Assembly: GCF_022965805.1 (NCBI RefSeq) | Contig: NC_133108.1 | Coordinates: forward strand, 21,481,545-21,545,544 | Reading direction: 5' to 3' | DNA length: 64,000 bases | From: Primulina eburnea | Lineage: Eukaryota > Streptophyta > Magnoliopsida > Lamiales > Gesneriaceae | In this document: piece after piece, positions 9,600 to 20,837 of the stretch | Numbering within the stretch: the stretch's first letter is position 1 | How the letters are laid out: the number at the start of each line of letters is the position of its first letter | Made by a program: the position numbers and the translations under genes | Notes under the pieces: generated by a model | The model's database searches: none | What the model saw: only the letters and a program-made list of their open reading frames with translations | What the model was told of the DNA's origin: nothing

Positions 9600-12500
9600 T
9601 CAACTGAATAGCTCGGGATGCCTCTGTCTCATCTCAGACTCTGTCTCCCAAGTTGCTTCCTCGATGCCATGACGACTCCACAGAACCTTCACAAGCGGAA
9701 TAGTCTTGGTTCTAAGTTGTTTCTCTTTCCGATCAAGAATCTGTATCGGTCTTTCAATATAGCTCAGAGTATGATCTAACTCGGCTTCGTCAGGCTGAAT
9801 GACATGAGAATCATCCAGCATATATTTGCGCAACATCGATACATGAAAAACATCATGTATACCGGACAGTGAAGGAGGAAGAGCAAGTTTTTAAGCTCGA
9901 TCGCCAATCTTCTCAAGGATCTCGTACGGACCGACGTATCTAGGAGACAACTTTCCTCGCTTGCCAAATCTGACAACGCCTCTGAAAGGTGAAATCTTCA
10001 GAAATACTCTGTCTCCCTGTTCGGATACTAACGGTCTGCGTCTGATATTGGCGTATTTCGCTTGTCTATCTTGTGCCGTCTTCATTCGTTTCTGAATGAT
10101 CTTCACTTTTTCGGTCATCTCACGAATCATATCAGGCCCTAACTCTGGTACCTCAGAGATATCATCCCAGTACAACGGAGATCTGCACTTCTTTCCGTAT
10201 AAAGCTTCGAACGGTGCCATCTCAATGCTAGTCTGATAGCTGTTGTTGTATGAAAACTCACACAACGGCAATGAATCTTGCCAACTAGTACCAAAGTCTA
10301 GTACTACAGCTCTCAGCATGTCCTCTAAAGTCTGGATAGTCCGCTCTGACTGTCCGTCCGTCTGAGGATGATAAGCAGTGCTCAGGTGTAAAGTCGTACC
10401 CAAAGCCTGCTGCAAGCTGTGCCAAAAGTGAGAAGTGAATCGTGGATCAGGATCTGATACGATCGACTTCGGCACACCGTGCAATCTGACGACCTCTCTG
10501 AATATAATTCCGCCATCTGATCGTGTCGATATGTCATTCTGTATGGAATAAAGCACGCTGATTTGGTCAGTCTGTCTATCACTACCCAAATTGCGTCACA
10601 GCCCCGCGAAGATCGAGGTAACTTCGTCACGAAGTCCATGGAAATGTGGTCCCATTTCCATTCAGGAACAGACAAACTCTGAAGTAAACCTCCGGGCTTC
10701 TTTCTTTCTGCCTTCACCTGCTGGCAATTCAGGCATCTAGACACGAATTCTGCAATGTCTGTCTTCATCTGTTTCCACCAGAATTGTGTCTTCAAATCAT
10801 TGTACATTTTCCTGCCTCCAGGATGAATGCTGAACCGACTACAGTGTGCCTCTGACATGATCTGTCGTCTCAATTCTGAAATCTCTAGCACTACTAAGCG
10901 GTTATTCACATACAGAACAGAATCTCTAACCTGATACTCTGATATATGACCAGCTCTGACCATATCAATCGATCTCTGCACGCTCGGATCAGTTCTCCGT
11001 GCTTCTTTGATCCTCGAAATCAGATCTGGCTCAATCTGAATCGCAGCAAGTCGCAACGGTCTACTCTCTGTATCAAATGTCAATCCAGACAAGCAACAAT
11101 CTTCTAATAAATTTGATACACCTACCGTCGACAAGGAAAGAGCACATACCTTTCGACTCAAGGCGTCTGCTGCTGCATTCGACTTTCCTGGATGGTACTT
11201 GATCTCGCAATCAAAATCTTTCAGCAGATCAAGCCATCGTCGCTGCCTCATGTTCAATTCTGACTGAGAAAAGAGATATTTCAGGCTCTTATGATCGGAA
11301 TAGATCTCAAATTTCTCGCCATACAGATAATGACGCCAGATCTTGAGTGCAAAAACAATCGCCGCCAATTCAAGATCATGAATCGGATAACGAGTCTCGT
11401 GCGGCTTCAGCTATCTAGAGGCGTACGCTATCACGTGCCCTCGCTGCATAAGAACACATCCTAGTCCTCTGTGAGATGCGTCACAATATACCACGAACTC
11501 ACCTGTACCTGAAAGAATCGTCAAGACAGGCGCACTAGTCAGCCTCTTCTTCAACTCTACAAAACTGCTCTCACACTCTTCTGACCACACAAATGGCATA
11601 TTCTTCTGTGTCAACTGGGTGATAGGCTTCGCTATACTGGAGAAATCTCGGATAAACGTCGATAATACCCGGCTAGACCCATGAAACTGCGTATCTCAGG
11701 CACAGAAGTCGGTCTCGGCCAACTGATAACAACCTCAACTTTACTCGGATCTACCGCAATACCATCTCCAGATATAATATGCCCCAAGAAGACAACCTGT
11801 CGCAACCAGAATTCACACTTGGACAGTTTGGCATACAACTGCTCTTTTCTTAAAGTCTTCAGTACAATCCTCAGATGATCTGCATGCTCAGTCAAACTCT
11901 TCGAATACACCAAAATGTCGTCAATGAAAACAATAATAAACTCATCTAAATAGCTCTGAAAAATACGGTTCATCAAACTCATGAAAACCGCTGGTGCATT
12001 CGTCAAACCAAAAGGCATAACAACAAACTCGTAGTGTCCATACCTGGTTCGGAATGCAGTCTTCGGAATATCAACATCTCGAACTCTGAGCTGATGATAC
12101 CCTGATCTCAAATCAATCTTCGAGTAAACCGAAGATCCCTGTAACTGATCAAACAAATCGTCGATGCGAGGCAAAGGATACTTGTTCTTCACTGTTGCCT
12201 TATTCAGCTGCCTATAATCAATACACAGTCGCATCGAACCATCTTTCTTTCTAACAAAAAGCACCGGAGCACCCCAAGGTGATACACTGGGTCTGATATA
12301 TCCCTTGGACAGAAGATCCTCCAACTGTGCTTTCAACTCTTTCAGCTCTATCGGTGCCATCCTATATGGAACTCTCGAGATAGGAACACGGCCTGGCACA
12401 AGATCAATGCTGAAATCAACCTCTCGAACTGGAGGCAACCCTGGAATCTCATCAGGAAAAACATCTGCAAACTCGCAAACCACTGGCAAATCTGCCAATG

Positions 12501-14118
12501 CTGGGCTCGACTTCAGTAAATCTACTGAATATACGAGAAAGCCCTCTGCTCCTCTCTGAAGCAATCTACTCATAGTCAGAGCAGATACTAAGGGAATCCG
12601 AGATCTGGAACCCTTGCCGTAGAATTTCCACTCATCTGTCATGTCGGGTCTGAATCTGAAAATCTTGTGGAAACAATCTACAGTGGCCCTGTACTTGGTC
12701 AACATGTCTATGCCAACTATACAGTCAAAATCAGCTAAACCAAGTACTACACAATCAAGATCAATCTCATGCCCCTCAAACTGAAGCATACAGTGTCTAA
12801 CAGTAGTCACAGATATCAAACCACTTCCCAACGGAGAAGCTATAGACACTACCGTAGACATCGACTCAACAGGCAATGCATGTCTCAATGCAAAATGTTC
12901 AGAAATGAATGTATGAGATGCACCTGTGTCAATCAACACATATGCAGGATAACCGCAAAGAAAACAGCTACCTGCAATGACGTCATCTGGCGCCTCCTGC
13001 GCCTGCTCCTCTGTCAGGGCAAAGACACGTGCCTGCTGTCGGGGAGGCTGACTCACAGTCTGACTACCTCCTGGTCTCTGCTGGGTCTGTGTAGAGGGTG
13101 TCTGAAAGGAGTGTACAGAAGATGCCTGTCTCTCCATCTGTGGCGCTGGTGCTGATGATCCTGTACTCTGGAATCGTGGTGCACCTCTCTGGGGACAAAC
13201 TCTGGCAAAGTGTCCCTGTTGCCTACAGATGTTGCAGCGTCCCATAACTCCTTGACACTGCTCCGTCGCATGTCGTCCTCCACATGAGCTACAATACACG
13301 CCACTGTAATCTGAACCCTGACCTCTCTGTCGAGATCCACTCGAACTCGATGAACTACTCCCGGATTTCTTAAACTGTTTGCCCTTAGCCTTCAGAAATT
13401 CCTTCTTGCCACTACCACTAGCTCCACTGTCAAAACGAGGAGGAGGTGGTGGAAACTGTACGGTAGTAGGCTGTGGCGGTCTCTGCCCCTGAACACCGTA
13501 GGAAGCTCCTCGCTGCCTGATCAAGCCAGCCTCTGCTCCCTTTGCTCGGTTCAGTGCCTCTGAAAAGGTGTTAGGCCGTCCCGTGTTCACCAAAGTAAAG
13601 ACATCCGGGTTCAGCCCGTTGATGAACTGATCGGCCACTGCCTCGTCGTTCCCGGCCACATGCGGGGCAAATCGTAGCAATGCTGAAAATTTAGCAACAT
13701 ACTCCTCGATGTTCCACTGTCCCTGCTTCAGATTCGCGAATTCAGCTCCTTTATCTTTTCGGTAGGAAACGGGGAAGAATCGCTGATAGAACTCATCCTT
13801 GAAGACTTTCCACGTTATGTCAATGCCTCGGTGCTCCAAGGCTCTCTTCGTAGTCAACCACCAGCTCTTGGCAATCTCTTGCATCTGATGCCCTATCAGT
13901 TTCACACGTCGCTCATCAGTATATGCCAAAGACTCAAACAACATCTCGATATCATCAAGCCAGCTCTCGCACTCTACTGCACTCTCTGTGCCCTTCAGGG
14001 TAGGCGGATGGAAAGACTGAAATCTCTTCAATAAGGTCTCCATCGGCGTAGCAGTAACATCCATCTGTGCACCTGATGTGCTACCCTGCTCTGGCTGTGG
14101 TATACGTCTAGGCGGCAT
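9600..14118 (-). pseudogene. gag-pol: Element D gag-pol (broken by two frameshifts and two stops)
   Basis: The start is ATG at 14118-14116 (MPPRR), chosen by alignment with C. Reading down: Gag domain, zinc knuckle [14 protein letters not shown], protease [12 protein letters not shown] with [10 protein letters not shown], RNase H ([20 protein letters not shown]), integrase with an HHCC region and MDFV / HPQTDGQSE motifs, and a chromodomain-like tail ending at the stop 9600-9602. Lesions: loss of one T near 11660 (after GYYRR); TAG at 11411-11413 for CAG; loss of one base near 10510; TAA at 9891-9893 for a Tyr codon. About 90% of the length is otherwise readable and close to C. No intron separates gag from protease. 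Confidence 0.93.
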
Positions 14119-14363
14119 AAATCTGATTACCAAACTGATTAGTACACAATCAATATCATCTGTCTCAGCCCTCCTCTGATCATAAACTCTGATCGAGAAT
14201 CGGTTCTGATTCAGGCTTGACAAGTATATGCTGTAAATCAATTCAGATACAATACAACATATAATAGGGAAAGCAATAAATCATGCTAGCACATCTCAAA
14301 AGCAAGGAAGATGACTCGATCTACCCCGCTCATTCTATTCTATCTCAGTCTACAGAACCTACT

Positions 14364-14375
14364 GCTCTGATACCA
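14364..14375 (-). other. Primer-binding site of element D
   Basis: The minus strand reads TGGTATCAGAGC, five bases inside the right LTR end, matching the initiator tRNA-Met 3' end. Confidence 0.92.
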
Positions 14376-14380
14376 CCTGT

Positions 14381-16132
14381 TGTGGGGACCCGGGCTCTAA
14401 CTCAATTCATTTGGGATTTAATTGGATCTTTGTTCGAAAATGTGGGTCAAAAATTTGCTTTTAACATTAATTCAAATGTAAAGTCAAAGCATAACATTGT
14501 CTTTATAAGACATAAATAACGTAATGTACATACATGTCTGTCTAGTACAACCATACACTAGTGTTTGCATACCAACTACAACATAGGTGATACAATTCTA
14601 AATAGAAACCACTAGAAATCTTCAGCGCCCGTGATCTCCACGCTATCATCAATCTCTCATCTAGCTCGAGACCCAGATCCTGCCCCACCTGTTGCCATGC
14701 ACACGTACAGACACGACAACAGCCGGATAACTCCGGTGAGAACATATCCCAGTATAAAACATGGATGCATGCAATGTCATAATCATGTACAAAAGCATAG
14801 CATATATCAATTAACATGAATAAAATCTAAACATGTAGAAGAATACAAATCTGTATTCAACATTTAAATCTTGACTCGACTCATTTCTGATCTAGGGATC
14901 CCGGTGTGAATAAGACGGTCTGTCACCTACCCAACCAGTCGGGGCAACGGTACGTCTTATTCCTAGACTTCGGTCAACTCTGTATCGAGGGTCTACACAT
15001 ATAGCAAATCTGCTCCTATGCGTCGATACACCGAAACGTCTAGTTTTGGCAAATCTGCCAATATCTCCTATCTCAGGACTCGAATATAAATCAATAAACA
15101 AGACATTACATAATCAATGTAATAACAATCTAGTATCTGATTTAGGGAAACTCGTATCAAATCTGCATCGAGTTGTGCAATCCCAAGACCACATGAATTA
15201 TACCTTTTGTCGTACAATGTCTGTCGAGATCTTGAAGTCGGAATGTCACTCTGTCAAGACTAATCTGAAATGACAATGTGTAGACACGTTCTATCAAAAT
15301 ACATCTCAATCAACTCAATGTACAAATCTGTAATTGATTTCAATACAATTCAACGGCATAACGGCGTACTTCTTCGATACCGATAACTCAGTAATAGCAT
15401 ACTCAATCACAATCAACTCATAATCTCATCTAACATCAATATACATGCTGAAATCTGCATATGCTCAACACAATACATGCTGAAAAATCGAAACAATAGC
15501 ATACTGTGTCCGAAACTCAATCTGACAACGAATATCCGATGCTCTATATCTCAAGACCACATATTCGAATTCAAATCTGAATTCCCTCAATACATACATA
15601 TCGAAACATGCTGGAAATAAACAATACTTACATCCTTTGATAGCCCTTGACGAGGTGAGTTCAAAACCTAAGTCGGATCTAAAATCGAATAACCGGAAAT
15701 AGCAAAATCTCAAGTGCAAAGATCAAAAGGCATGAGTTCTCTCTTCAAGGATGCTCTCGGTTCTTGTTCTGAATATGTTACTGAAATGAAGACACATATC
15801 ATATGTTGCATGCAAAGAGACGAGTGTTCATGTTTGTCACATGACACGCACGACCGCGGGTGCGGCAACATAAGAGCGCGGGTGCGCTATGCTCTCGGCA
15901 GCCCCATGATTTTCCAAAATTCGATGACCGCGGGTGCGGTCATGTTATTACCGCGGGTGCGGTGACTATTCGCACAATTTCACCAATTCTCTATCAAGGC
16001 ACTGCGGGTGCGGTTCTTCTTGTACCGCGGGTGCGGTGGGGCTTCGGCCCTGCTGCTCAAAATTTCATAATTCATGTATTCTTATCTCTACAATTCCCAC
16101 ATCAATAATACCGATAATTCTCGAGCCTTACA
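14381..16132 (-). repeat. 5' LTR of element D (right copy, 1752 bp)
   Basis: It has the same length and layout as the left LTR. By eye the two differ at about 13 positions, all substitutions, for example in the palindrome array where one CCGCGGG has become CTGCGGG. Confidence 0.94.
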
Positions 16133-17437
16133 ATGTGGGTGCCTAGTGTTGGTTCGATCAGACAGGATATTTTGACAGAGGCACACGCATCTTCGTATTC
16201 TATCCATCCGGGAGATACCAAGATGTATAAGGACTTACGAATTCTGTATTGGTGGCCAGGGATGAAGAGAGACATCCGCAGGTTTGTGTCTGAATGCCTC
16301 ACTTGTCAGCAGGTGAAGGCAGAACATCAGAGGCCAGCGGGATTGGTTAAGCCACTCCCCATCCCAGAGTGGAAATGGGAGAACATCACGATGGACTTCG
16401 TCATTGGATTGCCTAGATCAGTCAGAGGCTTTAATGCCATTTGGGTTATAATTGACCGACTCACTAAATCAGCGCATTTTCTACCAGTGAACACGACCTT
16501 CTCCATGACACAGTATCCGGAGCTTTATATCCGGGAGGTAGTCCGTTTGCATGGATTCTCAGTTTCAATTGTGTCCGACAAGGACCCGAGATTCACATCG
16601 TCCTTCTGGAAGAGCTTACATGTAGCTATGGGAACGAGGTTGCTATTTAGTACAGCGTTTCACCCGCAGACAGACGGGCAGTCTGAGCGTGTGATTCAGA
16701 TTTTAGAGGATTTGCTGAGATCCTGCATGATTGATTTTCAAGGAACTTGGGAGTCTAGACTACCTCTAGTGGAGTTCACATACAACAACAGCTTCCAAGC
16801 ATCTATTGGTATGGCTCCCTATGAGGCGTTGTATGGGAGGAAGTGTAGATCACCAGTTCATTGGGATGAAGTTGGTGAAAGAGCGGAACTTGGTCCAGAG
16901 ATAGCTCAGCAGACTGCAGAAGTGGTGGCCAAGATTCGTGACAGAATGAAGACTGCCCAAAGTCGTCAGAAGAACTATGTTGATAAGAGGAGGAGAGATC
17001 TCGAGTTTGCCGTTGGTGATCACGTTTTCGTCAAGATAGCACCTATGAAGGGTGTTATGAGATTTGGAAAAAGATGCAAACTGAGTTCGAGGTTCATTGG
17101 GCCGTTTGAGATTTTGGACAGAGTTGGGACACTAGCCTATCGTGTTGCCCTTCCGCCAAATCTGGCCGGGGTGCACAATGTGTTCTATGTCTCGATGCTG
17201 AGGAAATATTTGGCTAATCCTTCGCATGTTCTGAGTTACGAGCCGTTACAGCTGACTCCAGACTTGTCTTACGAGGAAAAACTAGCCCAAATCCTAGACA
17301 GGCAAGAGCGCAGGCTTCGGAATAAAGTGACTAAGCTAGTCAAAGTCCGGTGGCTAAACCAATCAGTGGAAGAAGCCACATGGGAGTCCGAAGCAGATAT
17401 GAGACTTCGTTACCCGGAGTTGTTCGGTAAGATTTAA
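16133..17437 (+). pseudogene. pol: Element A pol, 3' part: integrase with chromodomain-like C-terminus
   Basis: This continues the frame cut at 7746; the first five bases are the duplicated ATGTG. The 434-codon stretch is open. It has the H-H-C-C zinc-binding region (HASSYSIHPG to CLTCQQVK), then a D,D35E core at D88 (MDFV), D149 (SDKD) and E185 (TDGQSE). The GPFEIL region and a chromodomain-like segment (VTKLVKVRW to EEATWESEADM) close the protein. As an isolated ORF it begins with an ATG created by chance at the insertion site, so I treat it as part of the broken pol, not a gene of its own. Confidence 0.9.
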
Positions 17438-17473
17438 TTTCGAGGACGAAATTTTTATAAGTGGGGGAGGAAC
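17436..17473 (+). other. Stem-loop and polypurine tract of element A
   Basis: AATTTCG-AGGA-CGAAATT (17436-17453) overlaps the pol stop codon and is followed by the polypurine tract AGTGGGGGAGGAAC up to the LTR. The tract primes plus-strand DNA. The stem-loop recurs at the same place in B, C and D. Confidence 0.88.
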
Positions 17474-20186
17474 TATAGTGCCCAAATCTAGTACACGTAT
17501 AACTCATGCATTTATTTAACTATTAAAGCATTTATTTAATTTTGAAGCGAGTCTTATTAGTGCATAATCTATTTAAATGCTTCATTTTAATTTAGATGTG
17601 ATGCACGTTAAAATTTTTCCGAGTTTCATGTTTCAGGCGATTAGTCGAAGCGGGATCGAGGAAAAGACCGGTGACGATTTTGGTATTTTTAAAATGCGAT
17701 CTTTTAATTTAAATCTAGGAAGGGGCATTTTTAATTAATTTATTAAGTTTGTAGTACTTTAAAAGCCTTATTTATGTATTTAGTAATTTAAGAGTTTAGA
17801 ACTTTTAAAATTTGTGTGTAGTTATTTTAATTGAGGAGTTTGATTAAATTATTATGTGTTAGCTTTTAATTAGTATTTTAATTAATTAATTCAGCCATGA
17901 TTTCTCCTAATTAAAACACACACACACGTTTTATACACTCACACACACTTACACGTTTTTACACACACTAAAACACACAACACACCCTACACATCTCATT
18001 TTAAGATTTTAAAAGAAAGAAAACTAGGGTTCTTAGCCTAGAAGCAGCCGCCCCCTTCCCCGTTATTTTCCAGCAAGTTTCGGTGGATTTTATTGCAAGA
18101 AAACGGTGCAACGTTCGTCTCGGATCCAGCCTCGCTCCATCTCCGCTTCGGTAACGCCGTTTCGGTAACGTTTGTTATCAAAAGGCACGTATATTCTGTT
18201 CTTGATGCATCGATCATGTCATATTATGCGTGCGTTGTTATTTATGCGTAAAACCATGTGTGCGATGTGTAGAAGTTTGAGCAATCATGTTTAAATCGCT
18301 TTTGAAGCCCTTTTTAGATCTGAAAATCTCGTTTTTACTGTTCCTCCTAAAACTGCGAAATTTCAGTCAAGATTTTGAGAAAACTTTCCACAAAAATTTT
18401 TATAACTTTTTGATACCTTCGATTCGATATAAAATTCGAGATTTTTGGATGAAAATTGAGTGAGTTATGGTGTTTTTCGTGGGACTGCTCAAACTGCGAC
18501 TTTTACGAAAATTGGTGTTCTGGAAGTTTATTTGTTGCAGGCTTCGTTGGGGATCGACGGGCGATCGTTGCTGCGTTTAGGTATGGTTATTATGTTGCTA
18601 AGATGGTTATTGTGGTCTCGTTTCATGTCGTTAGTCATTTGAAATAGTGGGAAGACGTAGGAAATCGATGTGATGTCAATTGCCGTATTTCGTGTGCATT
18701 GGGTAGTAGAAGGGACGTCGTGTTTTGGGGAGTTTGTACGGGTTTTGGTGCAATGTTAGGGTGTCCTAAGAAGAGTCGTAAAGTGTTGAATCACATCATT
18801 TAAGTGTCAAATGGGGTGAATAGACATTGCATAAGTTTTCTCGCAGGTACAGAAAAACCGAGGACACACGGACCCGTACATGGGGTCCGTGCCTTTGTTT
18901 CCTCCTTAGTGCCAAGAAACCGAGACTACACGGACCCTTACCCGGACCTTGACACGGGGTCCGTGCCTTCACTTCTCCTCGGTGTCTTTTTCCAGAGTCT
19001 ACACGGACCCCCACACGGACCCTGACACGGGGTCCGTGTCCACCCTTCTTTTCGAGCCCTTTTCACCCGAGCCTACACGGACCCCTACATGGAGGTAGGC
19101 ACGGGGTCCGTGTCCTTCACATTTTGGGAAAGATATTTTAGCATGCTTTGAGGTTGGATGCCACGGTTTAGTGCAAGGATTGTTAAGGTCGTGTCATGGG
19201 AATTTTAGAACGTCCTAAGTAATGATTGAACCCGAGAGTAAGTATGATTTCTACGTTAAGGTATGCAAGTTAAGTATGCAAATTCAAGTTAGTATGTGCA
19301 GCAGCGACGGCACCGATCGAAGTCCAATGCATCCCTCAACGCCAAGTAAGTATGTATGACGTGCAAGAAAATATTTTAAGTTTTTAAGGTATGCTAAATG
19401 TCTTGTGACCAAATTATGAATGGGTTTGGAAGTCGGTGAAAATGGCCGAGGACCTCTCCACCCCGTTAAATTATGAACGGGTTAGATCACGGTTGGAAAG
19501 CGTTAAATTATGAACGGGGACCAACCAGCCCGTTAAATTATGAACGGGGATCTCATGTATGTGGCAGTGGATACGTCCCTGTCAGCCCAGTATTGTGGTT
19601 TGTCTGATCAGGCGTTTGTTATGTATGGGTCACATGCTTTGAAACATCCTCTACGAAAATGATGAAGTTACGTATGTTCAAGCATGCAGTATGTTTATGA
19701 AAGTTTATGTTGATGACACGTCTAGTTATGTACGTACGTATGTTCAAGTTCATTTTGCAAGTTCAAGTTTCAAGTATGTATGTTCTATTTTAAAGTGAAT
19801 GTGATTTTATTGCGTAGTACTCGTTATTCGAGTTTATACGTGTTGAGTCTTTAGACTCACTAGACTTGATCGATGCAGGTGAGTCTGTTGATGAGGAGAC
19901 AGGAGGTGGCGACCAAGGGGCAGGCTTGGACTGAGCGGGAGGCTAACCCGAGGACCGCAAAGTTTATGTTTTTACGCAAATGTTAATTTACTCTGATTTC
20001 ATATTTTGATGGAAATAGTTTGAGCAAACCTTTTGTGAGCAAATCTTAGTGTGGTTATTTTGAACAACCATTTCTTATGGGGGACTTGGTTGAGATATTT
20101 CATGGCAAACTTTGAAGGTTATTTTATGTTTAATAAATTTTAAATTTTTCCGCAAATTTCGAGTATGTAAAGTATGGTACGTTACA
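17474..20186 (+). repeat. 3' LTR of element A (2713 bp)
   Basis: It begins TATAGTGCCC instead of TGTAGTGCCC, so the conserved TG terminus is mutated, and it ends GTACGTTACA at the TSD. It holds about 180 bp (17701-17880) missing from the 5' LTR and one more GC-palindrome unit. Conserved GAGTCTTTAGACTC block at 19845-19858. Confidence 0.92.
18865..19115. repeat. GC-rich palindrome array in the A 3' LTR (4 units)
   Basis: Four units of ACACGGACCC...GGGGTCCGTG. The extra unit relative to the 5' LTR lies around 19013-19085. Confidence 0.85.
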
Positions 20187-20191
20187 CTTAT

Positions 20192-20832
20192 GTTTTAAAA
20201 TAATTTGTATATGAATTATTTCAATTCGTTTTGAAATTTTTGGTCGATCATTATTATTTTTCTTCCGCTTCTTGTTATATATACTCTATATTTTAGCACT
20301 GTGAGTATTCAGTTGTATGTGAGCGAAAATCCCAATGTACGATAAGTTTATGACCCTTACACGGTGATGGAAAATAAAATAATCTTAGTGTCTAGGCCAA
20401 TTTTATGTTACGTTTATGCTCATGAAATGAGTTGTACGAACTTTATTATGCATGATATGCTAATTTTCGAAAATCATGCATATTTGTTTGTATGTGGTCG
20501 AACAACCATCATTTACTGAGTGAAGGTCATATCGCTCACCCCTTATTCTAGCGTTTTCAGATAAGTTAGAATAAAATATCGAGGAAAAAGAGCAAGACCA
20601 CAGGTTAATAATAAAATGAATCAAAAAGTTTATTTCAATTTCGCTTATTTAAGTTTTAAATTCAAATTGTAAACGTTTCAACATATTTTTATCGTTTCAA
20701 AATGTATATTATAAATGTGAATTTATTTTATAATATTTATAAAATAAATTGATTTTGATTTGTATCGCACTACAAAATTTATTGTTTATCAATAATGCGA
20801 TGGTTGAGCATCATCAAATATTCACGGTCGGT
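20192..20832. other. AT-rich relic sequence between element A and the copia element
   Basis: This continues 997-1672. No coding region is seen. It contains 'tttactgagtg' and 'gctcaccccttattctag', a pattern often seen in plant LTRs, so it may be the rest of an old LTR. No boundaries or TSD could be set. Confidence 0.35.
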
Positions 20833-20837
20833 ATTGA

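Larger units (their letters stand above)
7747..16132 (-). mobile_element. Element D: Ty3/gypsy LTR retrotransposon nested in pol of element A
   Basis: It lies opposite to A, with flanking direct repeats ATGTG at 7742-7746 and 16133-16137; removing D plus one repeat restores A's codons (M-W-V-P). Both LTRs are 1752 bp and differ at about a dozen positions by eye, so insertion was fairly recent. Gag-pol has two frameshifts and two stops. Gag-Pol is closely related to that of element C, but the LTRs have diverged strongly. Confidence 0.96.
1673..20186 (+). mobile_element. Element A: Ty3/gypsy LTR retrotransposon, disrupted by element D
   Basis: The element runs from TGTAGTGCCC to GTACGTTACA, flanked by the 5-bp direct repeat CTTAT (1668-1672 and 20187-20191). 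The order is LTR, tRNA-iMet-type primer site, gag, intron, protease-RT-RNase H, integrase, polypurine tract, LTR. The order RT-RNase H-integrase makes it Ty3/gypsy. The long LTRs (about 2.5-2.7 kb) and the chromodomain-like C-terminus suggest the Tekay/Del chromovirus lineage (inference). Element D (7747-16132) splits pol. Two nonsense codons and one frameshift make pol non-functional. Element B is a second copy of the family. Confidence 0.95.

Noticed and set aside
7747..16132. Inversion of part of element A, because D lies antisense inside it
   Set aside because: D has its own LTRs, primer site, polypurine tract and ATGTG target duplication, and its Gag-Pol matches C rather than A; it is a nested insertion.
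16133..17437. Free-standing integrase gene
   Set aside because: Its ATG comes from the duplicated ATGTG at the D insertion; it is the 3' end of A's pol, cut off from its promoter side by element D.
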